Source: Synechococcus sp. UW105
GTDB lineage: Bacteria; Cyanobacteriota; Cyanobacteriia; PCC-6307; Cyanobiaceae
Assembly (NCBI RefSeq): GCF_900473935.1
Contig: NZ_UCNN01000012.1
Span: 1-64,000 of the forward strand
DNA: 64,000 nt
Direction: 5' to 3'
Position 1 is the stretch's first letter; each line of letters begins with the position of its first letter. Shown here piece by piece: positions 8,172-16,503 of the stretch. The translations under genes and the position numbers were made by a program. The notes under the pieces are model-generated. The model saw only the letters and a program-made list of their open reading frames with translations. It was not told the origin of the DNA and did not search any database.

Positions 8172-8210
8172 ACCTGATTCACACAATGGGGCTACCCCTA
8201 GGTGTGTTGG

Positions 8211-9401
8211 ATGCGCGATCGCTTGCTTTGGCTCACAAGCTTGTTGTTTGTCGCTTGGTTGGTCTGGTCAGAGACCAGTTTTCAGTTTTATGAGCAGTCA
8301 CTCGGGCGGGATCTGGGCTTATCGGTGAGTCGGGTTTCGTTGATTGCTGGCAGCTTTCTCGTGCCCTATGGATTGCTTCAGATTCCTGTGGGTCGCTTTC
8401 TCGATCAGGGACGCCTGGACCGTTGGTTGTGGATGGCTGCCTTGCTGGCCTCTGGATTCAGTGTGGCCTTTGCCTTCAGTCACGATTTGCCCGGTCTGAT
8501 GCTCAGCCGAATGGGGATGGGGATGGCCTGTGCAGTGGCTTTCCCTGCCTCAGCGCTGATCGCCCGTAAGACGCTGCCAGCGAAGCGTTTCCCGTTGGCG
8601 ATGGGGCTCACGGACAGCCTGCTGGGGTGGGGGGCTGCTTTCGCCGCCTTTGTGCCGTTGGTCTTGCCGTCGGCTGCCTGGAGGCATCTTGTGATCGTTC
8701 AGGCGCTGTTGTTGGCGGTGTTGGTGGTTGTGCCTGTGATTGTCTTGACGCAAGGCAGGACGGTTCTGGTGTGTGCTCCTGATCGACACCGCTCGCAGAG
8801 TGCTGTTCCGTGGACCCCCACAGCTGTTGGCCAAGTCATCCGCGCTTGTCTCATTTATGCGTGGGGCGGTGGGTTTGTCTTCGGTCTTGCCCAATACGGA
8901 TTGATTTCTGGTCTGCGTGGTTGGAGCGGTGAGCGCATGCAATGGATGTCACTGACGATGTCCCTGGGGATCGCCTTAGGCATGGTGCTGTCGGGATATC
9001 TCGGCAGCTGTGCGCTGCGTCGGGGGCGGGTGCTGCTGACAGGCACCGTTTTGAATGGTTTGGCTCTTCTGGCTCTATTGCAGCTGCCCAACCATGCGAC
9101 TGCGCCGCTGGGGGCGTCCGCTCTCTGTCTGGGTTTGGGGCTAGGTGCTGCAGTGCTCGCCTTCCCATTGGCAGAAGAAGGGGCTCCGCAGGGTCACACT
9201 GCGTTCACAGTGGCGATCGTGAACACGACAGGCACGGTAATGGGTGGGGTGATGGCGATTGTCTCTGGGTTGATCCTGCAGGCATCAGCCCCAGGCGATG
9301 TGATGCCTGTGCTGATGGTCTATGGCCTGCTGGCCTTGTTTGGCGTTGCAATCGCTTTGGGGCTGGTGTTCAGGCCATCGGTTGTTCAAGATCTGTCTTG
9401 A
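8211..9401 (+). CDS. Major facilitator superfamily transporter
   Basis: A 396-residue inner-membrane protein with about twelve hydrophobic segments. Segment 2 and the loop after it read LIAGSFLVPYGLLQIPVGRFLDQGRLDRWLW, the MFS motif A region (G-x3-D-x-G-R). Start chosen at ATG 8211 (MRDRLLWL), preferred over the GTG at 8202. Substrate cannot be inferred from sequence. The 3' end overlaps the convergent BCCT transporter gene by 16 bp. Confidence 0.85.
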   Translation: MRDRLLWLTSLLFVAWLVWSETSFQFYEQSLGRDLGLSVSRVSLIAGSFLVPYGLLQIPVGRFLDQGRLDRWLWMAALLASGFSVAFAFSHDLPGLMLSRMGMGMACAVAFPASALIARKTLPAKRFPLAMGLTDSLLGWGAAFAAFVPLVLPSAAWRHLVIVQALLLAVLVVVPVIVLTQGRTVLVCAPDRHRSQSAVPWTPTAVGQVIRACLIYAWGGGFVFGLAQYGLISGLRGWSGERMQWMSLTMSLGIALGMVLSGYLGSCALRRGRVLLTGTVLNGLALLALLQLPNHATAPLGASALCLGLGLGAAVLAFPLAEEGAPQGHTAFTVAIVNTTGTVMGGVMAIVSGLILQASAPGDVMPVLMVYGLLALFGVAIALGLVFRPSVVQDLS

Positions 9402-10990
9402 CCGCTGCGCTGCGCTTCTTTCCAAGCCAACCGTGGGGCCGTCCATAGCGTCGCGAGCACAAGCGGTGTGACAGGAACCGCAGCAATCACAATGAAGGCC
9501 TGAAGAGCGTTGATGGAGGTGGGATCGGTCAGGCTGGACCCGACCCGGAGCAGCACCAGCGTGAGGCTGCCGATCATCAGAGCCCAGAAAAGGCGGAGTG
9601 GTGCTGGGGGTTCATCCCGGCCGCTCACCACCATGGCTGCGGCATAGCTCATCGAGTCGGCGCTGGTGCACATGAACAGCACCACCAGCAACAGACCAAT
9701 TGGAATCAGGAGTCCCGACAGCGGAAGCTGGCTGAGGATCGTCAGCAATGTGGATGCAGCGGCATTGATGCCGTCGCTCTCAAGTGCACTGGTGATGTCA
9801 GCACCGTTCAGGTCTAGATACATGCCTGTTCCACCCACAAGCGTGAACCAGAGATTGGTGACCAGTGGGCAGAGAATGGCGACCGCAAGCACCAATTCCC
9901 GGATGCTGCGTCCACGGCTCACCCCGGCGGTGAACAGGCCCATCAGGGGTGCGTAGCCGAGGAACCAGCCCCAGTAGAAGATCGTCCACCAGTTGAGCCA
10001 TTCGCCTGTATTTGCATACATTGGACCCCAAGATCTGCCTGCAAAGAAGCTTCTAGGTAAGAGGGCCATCTGGGGGAGATGAACCACATTGCTCAGCAGT
10101 GCGCTGAAGAAGTGTTGGATCAGCCAAAATCCAGGACCCAGAAGCAGCAGCCCAGCCGCCAGGGCGATGGTGAGCCATACATTGAGCTCCGACAGCCATT
10201 TGATGCCTTTCTGAATGCCGCTGACGGTTGACGTGGCGAACACGGCAGTGAGTAGGACCACAACGAGCGATTGCAGGCCAGCACTGTTGGTGAGCCATGG
10301 CAGTTTGCCGGCAGCATCGCTGAGCTGAAGGGAGAGAAACCCAAGCGGCCCAACGGTGCCGGCGATGGCTGCGACCACTGAAAGGCCATCGGCGAGATCG
10401 CCGATGGGTCCGTCCACCCACCCCCTTGGCAGCACAGTGACCAAAAGGGTGCGGGGGCGAAGGGGTTCACCACGCCGCTCCAGAATCGAGAAGGTGATGG
10501 TGGTAGTGGTGGCGACCAGGGCCCAGGCGAGGAATCCCCAGTGCAGAAAACTCACGGCCAGGGCTGGATCCACGGCCGCAGCCGTTTTCCCCTCAACCCC
10601 TGCTGCTTGGAACAGAGGGGAAGGGGTGAGGTAGTGAAACAGCGGTTCGGCTGCTGACCAGAACACGCCACCGCCGGCGAGCAGGGTGCAGATCAAGACT
10701 GCACACCAGTCAAAGAACTTGAAACTTGGTTTCGCGTTCTCACCCCCCAGTCTGAGCTTCCCCACAGGGCTCACTGCGATGGCCAGCGCGATCAGGAACA
10801 GCAGCAGCACCATCCACTGCCAGAGCCCACCGAGCAGTGTGCTGATCAGTGCTTGCCCCTGATGGGTGAACTTTTTGGCCAGGGCCAGGTCGATGGCTGA
10901 CACGACCAGGAACACCAGCAAAGGGCCAGCTCCCACCCACAGCGGTGGTTGGCGCCACCAGGGGCGAGGGGAAGGGGGGGATTGCGACAT
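9386..10990 (-). CDS. BCCT-family transporter (betaine/carnitine/choline type)
   Basis: A 534-residue membrane protein with about twelve hydrophobic segments. The signature WLNWWTIFYWGWFLGYAPL followed by MGLFTAGVSRGRSIREL is the conserved BCCT region (Trp-rich box in TM8 and the loop after it). These secondary transporters move quaternary or N-methylated amines such as glycine betaine, choline, proline betaine and related osmolytes. It is the last gene of a minus-strand run with a sarcosine-oxidase-like enzyme, an amino-acid dehydrogenase-like enzyme and a SABATH methyltransferase. That supports an amine substrate linked to methyl-group chemistry. Spacing from the oxidase gene is 36 bp. The exact ligand is not decidable from the sequence. 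Confidence 0.92.
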   Translation of the reverse strand: MSQSPPSPRPWWRQPPLWVGAGPLLVFLVVSAIDLALAKKFTHQGQALISTLLGGLWQWMVLLLFLIALAIAVSPVGKLRLGGENAKPSFKFFDWCAVLICTLLAGGGVFWSAAEPLFHYLTPSPLFQAAGVEGKTAAAVDPALAVSFLHWGFLAWALVATTTTITFSILERRGEPLRPRTLLVTVLPRGWVDGPIGDLADGLSVVAAIAGTVGPLGFLSLQLSDAAGKLPWLTNSAGLQSLVVVLLTAVFATSTVSGIQKGIKWLSELNVWLTIALAAGLLLLGPGFWLIQHFFSALLSNVVHLPQMALLPRSFFAGRSWGPMYANTGEWLNWWTIFYWGWFLGYAPLMGLFTAGVSRGRSIRELVLAVAILCPLVTNLWFTLVGGTGMYLDLNGADITSALESDGINAAASTLLTILSQLPLSGLLIPIGLLLVVLFMCTSADSMSYAAAMVVSGRDEPPAPLRLFWALMIGSLTLVLLRVGSSLTDPTSINALQAFIVIAAVPVTPLVLATLWTAPRLAWKEAQRSGQDRS

Positions 10991-11026
10991 GGATTTCTGG
11001 GGAGGGAGCGTGGCGCGGACGTGGAT

Positions 11027-12217
11027 TTAGGGGCGCACTGCCTGACGTTGGTGGCTCCAGCAGCTCAGATCCACAGCTGGTTGTTCGCCACGGGCTAGTC
11101 GGGCGAGTGAGTCACCGATGAGTGGTGCGAATTTGAAGGATTGGCCCGACCCCCCTGCGAACAGGCTCAGTTTCGGGGTGAGACGATCCAGCACGAAGTT
11201 CACATCGCTGGTCATGGAGTACGGGCTGATCACCGTTTCAACGCGTTCCTGCACGCCTTCGAGGTTGTTAAACAGGAAATGGTCCAGCAGCTCGACCAGT
11301 CGTGGCGGTGGTTCGCTGCTCATGGCGTTGGGTTCAACCACGCGCAGCTCTTTCGGTGCCCAATCGATCCCGCTTTTGATCCTTGGCCTGCCATCCTCTG
11401 TTCGGCTCAAGACGGGAAAGCCGTAATACAGCCCGCCGTCATCGCCACGCTCCTGCTGGAAGCAGAACCATTGCGGGTAACGGTCGGCGAGGTTTGGATC
11501 CACCGTGTAGTGGGCCCAGAGCATCGGCCAGATCTCGAGCTTGGGAGCAAGACCGAGGGGAGCGAGCAGCAACTGGCTCCAGATTCCGCAAGCCACCACG
11601 ACCTGGCCGGCTGCGATGTGATGGCCATTCTCCAGGCGGACGCCGCCGCCATCAGCATCAATGCTGCTGACTGGGCTGTGTTCGATCAGCTGATGGCCCG
11701 CGTTGCGGGCGGTGCGAATCCAGTGGGCGATCACTTTGTCGCTGCGCACTGCACCCGCGGTGGGCTCAAACAGGCCGGTGAACTCCGCTTTGGGTTTCAG
11801 CGGGAAGCGGGCTGCAATTTCTGCCGCATTGAGTGCTTCGTAAGGAATGCCCTGGTCATCCATCACCCTGCGCGCCCCAGGGATCGATCCCTCGATCGTT
11901 TCCTCATCCCAGCTTTCGCCGTAGAAGAGCAACCCGTGGGTTTGGCGCAGTGTTTCGCCGGCGTGGGTTTCTTCCTCTCGCCAGAGCCTGTTCGCTTCCT
12001 GGGCGAGACGGCAGAGCACCGGGTCGGAGTACATCTCGCGGAACATCCGGGTTTCGCCGAAGCTGCTGGCTTTGGCATGGGCCAGGGTCTGGGCCTCAAC
12101 CAACACCACATCGGTGATGCCACTGCGCGCAAGGGAAGCCGCGCAGCTCAGGCCTGCCATGCCACCGCCAACGATGACGACAGACGTCTGAGCTGGAATG
12201 GAGGCAGGACTGGTCAT
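11027..12217 (-). CDS. Sarcosine oxidase-like FAD-dependent amine oxidase (MSOX/MTOX family)
   Basis: A 396-residue flavoenzyme. The Rossmann motif VVIVGGGMAGLSCAASLA (GGGMAG at 17-22) is followed by SSFGETRMFREMY, the MSOX-type loop near the flavin, and by FAGGSGQSFKFAPLIGDSLA near the C-terminus. The family oxidatively demethylates secondary N-methyl amino acids (sarcosine, N-methylproline, N-methyltryptophan) giving formaldehyde and H2O2. In monomeric sarcosine oxidase FAD is attached to a Cys just before the MT-x-D motif; here the aligned sequence is SPYSMTSDVNFVLD, with Ser331 in that place, so FAD may be non-covalent. The ATG overlaps the stop of the upstream dehydrogenase gene by 4 bases. 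Substrate is inferred to be an N-methylated amino acid but is not known. Confidence 0.85.
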   Translation of the reverse strand: MTSPASIPAQTSVVIVGGGMAGLSCAASLARSGITDVVLVEAQTLAHAKASSFGETRMFREMYSDPVLCRLAQEANRLWREEETHAGETLRQTHGLLFYGESWDEETIEGSIPGARRVMDDQGIPYEALNAAEIAARFPLKPKAEFTGLFEPTAGAVRSDKVIAHWIRTARNAGHQLIEHSPVSSIDADGGGVRLENGHHIAAGQVVVACGIWSQLLLAPLGLAPKLEIWPMLWAHYTVDPNLADRYPQWFCFQQERGDDGGLYYGFPVLSRTEDGRPRIKSGIDWAPKELRVVEPNAMSSEPPPRLVELLDHFLFNNLEGVQERVETVISPYSMTSDVNFVLDRLTPKLSLFAGGSGQSFKFAPLIGDSLARLARGEQPAVDLSCWSHQRQAVRP

Positions 12218-13269
12218 TCCGTTTCTCCGAAGCTGAGACCGATGGGCTCCGTGCGGGGGGCTGCAGCCACTTCATTCAGGGCAGCTCCCACAGACAGGCC
12301 TTGATCGCGTTGGTTCAGATACTTGCTGGCGCGTTGGCGCACTTCATCCCTAACGAATGTGTAAACGTCCTCAGCACCGGCGCCTTTCCAGGCTTCAGGC
12401 GAGAAGCGTTCAATGGAGTCGGCAATCACGGCCCCCGCATTAACCAGAGGGTCGGGCAAAACCGGAATGTCACGTTCCCTCAGACTTTCGGCCAGCTGGG
12501 GATCCTGGAAGGGTGCATTGGCGGCAGGGACCACCGCCTTGGTCCGCAGCGCCGCGGTGATCGAGGCATCTATCAGGCCTGAGATCGAGCAGGGCAGCAA
12601 CAGATCCAGCTCCAGTTCCCACCAAGGACAATCGTTGGGAAGAGGTGTTGCGCCTTTGAAGCCTGCTCGCTCACGGCTCAGATCAACGGTGAACACTGTC
12701 CAGCCGTGGTCCACCAAAGTGCGGGCGACCGTGCCGCCCACCGCGCCGCAGCCGTGAACCAGGGCGCGCCCTGGTTCAGCATCTTCCAGTTTGTTGCCCA
12801 GCACGGCTTCCACAGCACCAAGGGTGCCGTGGGCAGTGGCAGCGCTGGCATCCACCGGACTGCCCACCGCTGCCAGGACATGGGGTGTCAAAGCGGTCAG
12901 ACGCTCCATGTCCTCGAGGCTGGTGTTGAGATCACAGCCTGTGATCATTGCCCCATCCAGAGATTCGAGAAGCCCTGCGGTGACGCTGATCAATTCCTCC
13001 TTCACAGCTTCTGGGTCGGAGGCGCGAGCAACGATCTTCCCGCCTGCGAAACCGGTGCCGTAGAGATCGTGTTTGTGGGTCATCAGACCAGCCAGGCGCT
13101 GTCCGTCAGCGATGCAGGCTTCATCGCTCGGGTAATTGAGCAGCCGAAGCCCACCATTCGCCGGCCTCTTGGCATCCGTGGCTTCGCCCACCACAAAGAC
13201 AGAGAGATGGTCGGAGACGTGTTCCGCCAGAACCGTCACCGGCGGCGTGTGATCTGTGGTGCTGCCCAT
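12214..13269 (-). CDS. Glu/Leu/Phe/Val dehydrogenase family protein (leucine-dehydrogenase-like)
   Basis: A 351-residue protein of leucine/phenylalanine-dehydrogenase size. The substrate lysine and catalytic lysine are both visible: MTHKHDLYGTGFAGGK has Lys66 and Lys78 at the spacing of K68/K80 in leucine dehydrogenase. Asp113 in GCDLNTSLEDM matches the catalytic Asp. GCGAVG (173-178) is the NAD-binding turn in LVHGCGAVGGTVARTLVDHG. The family deaminates L-amino acids to 2-oxo acids with NAD(P)+, or the reverse. Start at ATG 13269 overlaps the SABATH stop (TGATG), and the stop overlaps the oxidase start (ATGA), so the three genes look translationally coupled. Substrate unknown; context suggests an amino acid that is also methylated or demethylated. 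Confidence 0.88.
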   Translation of the reverse strand: MGSTTDHTPPVTVLAEHVSDHLSVFVVGEATDAKRPANGGLRLLNYPSDEACIADGQRLAGLMTHKHDLYGTGFAGGKIVARASDPEAVKEELISVTAGLLESLDGAMITGCDLNTSLEDMERLTALTPHVLAAVGSPVDASAATAHGTLGAVEAVLGNKLEDAEPGRALVHGCGAVGGTVARTLVDHGWTVFTVDLSRERAGFKGATPLPNDCPWWELELDLLLPCSISGLIDASITAALRTKAVVPAANAPFQDPQLAESLRERDIPVLPDPLVNAGAVIADSIERFSPEAWKGAGAEDVYTFVRDEVRQRASKYLNQRDQGLSVGAALNEVAAAPRTEPIGLSFGETE

Positions 13270-14306
13270 CAGCCCACCCGTTCCATCATTTGGTGGTGCT
13301 CGACGTAATCGAGACTCCACTCGCTCGGCGCAGCAGCAATTCGCTCCTGCAGGCGTTGATAGACCGTGTCTGCAGCTTGATCGCCTGCGGCGGAAGCAAA
13401 GCTGTGACGGCTCCAACTGCGGATCGTGGCCATCAGTCCTGCCGCGAACGTGGCGGTGTCACCGTCCTCGTTCCAGCGGCGGCGATAGGGGCACTTCACA
13501 TAGGCCGTCCGCTCATCCACTAGGCGAAGACCGTTGCGGTATGCCGGTGAAGACTCATCTTTGAGCGGAGCCATGAACTCCGTCGGTGACTTGTAGAAGT
13601 TGTTGACGGTGCCATTGCGGTATTGCTCCTCGCTAATCAGTCCTTCGTCCGCCATGCCGCGCCAGATCTGATGGAGCTGGTCGTGCACATTGCGGGTTTC
13701 CCCTCCGTTGTGCCCCAGATAGCGACCCTGTTCATCGCGTGAAAGATTCACGGTTAACAGTCGCCCTCCCACCTTGAGCTCGCGGCTGCGTAGTTCAAGG
13801 ACGTAGTTCCAGTCCTTCAGCGCTTGGGCCGTGAAGCGTTCCAAGGCTTCGCTATCGCCGGAGGCAAGCACATGGGTATGGGTATTGAGCGGACCTGGAG
13901 AGGCGCTCAGCCAGTGCATCGCTGTGGCGGAGAAGCCGAAACTCACCGTGTCTGGAGCGACGGAGGGCTCATAGAAACTGCGAGCACTCACTAAGACGGT
14001 CGGTTTCGGGGACCGGGGAATCTGGAGGGCCAAGTTTTCCGCCAAGGCCACGTTGTCGTTGCTTGGCAGGTCATTGCCGATTAGCGTCAGATGTGCCGCC
14101 GGCTGGTTGGCATGCAGGCGATCCAGAATCTGGTTCCAGAGACCAACAGCGGTGCCACCATCGGCAGCTCCGTAGTCGATTAGCACGTGGCTGTTTTGGG
14201 CAGCCAGGGAATCCACACAAGTCAAGGCCCAGTCCGAAGCAGCTTCGATGCAGAGCAGAGCTCCTTCGGTCTGTGCGCTGTAACCCGTGGTCATGGCGAT
14301 GGCCAT
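13269..14306 (-). CDS. SABATH-family SAM-dependent methyltransferase
   Basis: About 345 residues from ATG 14306 (ATG at 14294 is also possible; a GAGG lies 3 bases before the first). The sequence follows the plant-type SABATH pattern: IDYGAADGG (43-51) for SAM binding, IGNDLPSND (77-84, as in the plant NDLPGNDFN), SFYEPSVAPDTVSFGFSATA followed by MHWLS (110-134, equivalent to SFYGRLFP...SSYSLHWLS). VGGRLLTVNLSR and IWRGMADEGLISEEQY come next. SABATH enzymes O-methylate carboxylates of small molecules or N-methylate xanthines. Finding one in a coupled operon with an amino-acid dehydrogenase, an N-methyl amine oxidase and a BCCT carrier is unusual. Substrate unknown. The upstream rdgB gene ends 52 bp away. 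Confidence 0.85.
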   Translation of the reverse strand: MAIAMTTGYSAQTEGALLCIEAASDWALTCVDSLAAQNSHVLIDYGAADGGTAVGLWNQILDRLHANQPAAHLTLIGNDLPSNDNVALAENLALQIPRSPKPTVLVSARSFYEPSVAPDTVSFGFSATAMHWLSASPGPLNTHTHVLASGDSEALERFTAQALKDWNYVLELRSRELKVGGRLLTVNLSRDEQGRYLGHNGGETRNVHDQLHQIWRGMADEGLISEEQYRNGTVNNFYKSPTEFMAPLKDESSPAYRNGLRLVDERTAYVKCPYRRRWNEDGDTATFAAGLMATIRSWSRHSFASAAGDQAADTVYQRLQERIAAAPSEWSLDYVEHHQMMERVG

Positions 14307-14358
14307 CGACCTCGTCAGCGTCAGATTGCACGGTACAGCGCTGCCCAGGTCTGACTCG

Positions 14359-14946
14359 CTACACAACCTTAAGAAGCTCGCGCAGCTTTGGCTCCAGCTG
14401 CATGAAGGCAAGGCCGCGATGGCTGAGGCGCTCTTTGGTGTCTGACGGCATCTCGGCAAAGGTCAGATCGGTACCGGTTGCTTCGAAGATTGGGTCGTAT
14501 CCAAAGCCGTCTACCCCCCGTGGTTCCTGGGTGATGCGTCCTAGGCAACGGCCCTCGACTTCGGCTAGCACGCAGCCATCGGGGGCGGCGATGCAGAGGG
14601 CAGCACTGAAGTGCGCCTCACGGTTTTTGCTCGCGCCCAACTCCAAGAGCAGGCGGGTGATCCGTGCTTCATCTGTGTCGGCATAGCGCGCGGAGTAAAC
14701 GCCAGGAGCGCCTCCGAGGGCTTCCACGCTTAATCCCGAATCATCGGCCAGAGCCCAATGGTCGGTTGCAGCGGCCACGGCAATGGCTTTGATCCTGGCA
14801 TTTTCGCTGAAGCTGGTGCCGGTTTCCTCCACATCCATGTCCCTGGGCTGGGGCTTCAGGCTCAGAGGTAGATGGGCCAGCAGGCGGGCGAATTCACGGA
14901 TCTTGCCGGCATTGCCGCTGGCGATGACCAGGGTGCGAGGTCTCAT
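14359..14946 (-). CDS. rdgB: RdgB/HAM1-type non-canonical purine NTP pyrophosphatase
   Basis: A 195-residue enzyme that hydrolyses dITP/XTP and related triphosphates to monophosphates, keeping deaminated purines out of DNA. Diagnostic motifs are VIASGNAGKIREF at the N-terminus, ADDSGLSVEALGGAPGVYSARY in the middle, and GFGYDPIFEATGTDLTFAEM with SHRGLAF at the end. Length is normal. It precedes the SABATH gene and follows the phosphohexomutase gene (31 bp), all on the minus strand, so the amine cluster may be read from a longer transcript. Confidence 0.95.
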   Translation of the reverse strand: MRPRTLVIASGNAGKIREFARLLAHLPLSLKPQPRDMDVEETGTSFSENARIKAIAVAAATDHWALADDSGLSVEALGGAPGVYSARYADTDEARITRLLLELGASKNREAHFSAALCIAAPDGCVLAEVEGRCLGRITQEPRGVDGFGYDPIFEATGTDLTFAEMPSDTKERLSHRGLAFMQLEPKLRELLKVV

Positions 14947-14977
14947 CGTGGCGAAAGGGAGAGTTGCGGAGACGGGT

Positions 14978-16438
14978 TCAGATCGCGGTGGCGAAACTCT
15001 TGGCCCAGGCGAGCACCTTCTCGACTTGTTCGGAGCTGGGCGCTTCGCAGTACAGACGCAGCAGTGGTTCGGTGCCGGAGAATCGGAGCATGAGCCAGTG
15101 GCTAGGGCCGAGCCGCAGCTTCACGCCGTCGATGCTCATCACCTCTTGCACCGGGATGCCGGCAACCTCCGTGGGTGGGTTCTGCGACAGCAGTGTCTCG
15201 AGGCGGTGGCGGGAGGCCATGTCGGCCAGGCGCAGGTCCACCCGGTCATAATGGCTGGCGCCACCGCAGCGATCCTGGAGCGACGTCACTCTGGCGCCCA
15301 GCGGTTTGCCCCCTTCGACAAGCGCTTCGAGCACCAGTAGGGCGGCAAACAGGGCATCCCGTTCAGGTAGATGCATGCCGAAGCCCACACCACCGGATTC
15401 TTCGCCGCCGATCAGCACCTTTCCGTTCAGCATCTCGGAGGCGATGTATTTGAAGCCCACAGGCAGTTCCAGCACCTCACGCTCAAGGTCTTCAGCGACT
15501 AAACGCATCAGATCTGAACCGCTCACTGTTTTCACGACTGAGCCGGGAAGTTGCCGTGCACGCGCCAGATGGTCGATCAAGAGAGGCATCAGTTGTTGCG
15601 TACTGCAGAAGTTCCCCTGCTCATTAACGGCAGCAATGCGGTCGCCGTCGCCGTCAAATACCAGACCCACAGCTGGAGAACCGCTCGCGCTTGTCTCCTT
15701 CACCGTTGCGATCAATTCCTGCAAATAAGAGGCGAGAGGCTCAGGTGGGTTGCCGCCGAACAGGGGGTCGCGGCTGCTGCGGATTTCACGGACTGGTCCA
15801 TCCGGGCCACCGAGCAGCTCGGCCATACAGCCGGCGGCAGAGCCATGCATGGGATCAACAATGACCTTCAGGTTCATGGCATCAAGGCCGCGGCGGAGGC
15901 CATCAAGGTCGACTTTGGTTCGTAGCGATGCGAGATGCTCCGCTCTGGCGTCAAATCGCTCCGTATCACCTTGGCTGGCTGCGGTGATGCCTCCCGCCGC
16001 CAGGCGCTTCTCGACTGCTGTGGTGAAGTCACCCTCCACAGACCCTCCAAACGGGCCTTTGATCTTCAGTCCCAACCATTCCGGTGGGTTGTGGCTGGCA
16101 GTAATCACCAGTGCCCCGAGGGCTTGGCGTTCCACGACTGCTGAGCTGCAGGCCGGGGTGGGCACGGCGGTGGTGCTGAGTAGCGGTTTGAGGCCGCAGC
16201 CGCGTACTGCTGAGGCAATGGCCTCGGCCAGTTCTGGTGCAAGGAAGCGGCGGTCGTATCCGATCACCACCGTTTCACTCGCGTTACTAGGCGGAGCGCG
16301 ATGCGCCAGTTCCTGAGCTGATGCGGCAGCAACCATCAGCAGGCGTTCCACGGTGATGTCGACCCCGAGGATCCCCCGCCATCCGTCGGTGCCGAACTGG
16401 ATTGGCGAGGCAGCGAGAGGTAGGGGAGCTGAAGCCAT
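14978..16438 (-). CDS. Phosphoglucomutase/phosphomannomutase family protein
   Basis: A 486-residue alpha-D-phosphohexomutase. It contains the N-terminal QFGTDGWRGI, the phosphoserine loop VITASHNPPEWLG (Ser115), the metal loop VFDGDGDRIAAVN, the sugar-recognition GGEESGGVGFGMHLPERD, and the phosphate-binding RFSGTEPLLRLY. It interconverts hexose 1- and 6-phosphates for glycogen, nucleotide sugars or polysaccharides; glucose versus mannose preference cannot be read reliably. Start ATG 16438 gives the family's usual beginning. The divergent nuclease gene starts 66 bp away. Confidence 0.93.
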   Translation of the reverse strand: MASAPLPLAASPIQFGTDGWRGILGVDITVERLLMVAAASAQELAHRAPPSNASETVVIGYDRRFLAPELAEAIASAVRGCGLKPLLSTTAVPTPACSSAVVERQALGALVITASHNPPEWLGLKIKGPFGGSVEGDFTTAVEKRLAAGGITAASQGDTERFDARAEHLASLRTKVDLDGLRRGLDAMNLKVIVDPMHGSAAGCMAELLGGPDGPVREIRSSRDPLFGGNPPEPLASYLQELIATVKETSASGSPAVGLVFDGDGDRIAAVNEQGNFCSTQQLMPLLIDHLARARQLPGSVVKTVSGSDLMRLVAEDLEREVLELPVGFKYIASEMLNGKVLIGGEESGGVGFGMHLPERDALFAALLVLEALVEGGKPLGARVTSLQDRCGGASHYDRVDLRLADMASRHRLETLLSQNPPTEVAGIPVQEVMSIDGVKLRLGPSHWLMLRFSGTEPLLRLYCEAPSSEQVEKVLAWAKSFATAI

Positions 16439-16503
16439 GGACGGCTGGAGGGAAGCAGGCGTTCGATTCAGGATCTAGCAGCGGGCCGCCGTAACGTCGG
16501 GCG

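Noticed and set aside
11141-12304. Long open frame on the plus strand opposite the sarcosine-oxidase-like gene
   Set aside because: Frame is antisense to a clear FAD enzyme, shows no domain motif, and has the Arg/His-rich look of a GC-rich shadow frame.
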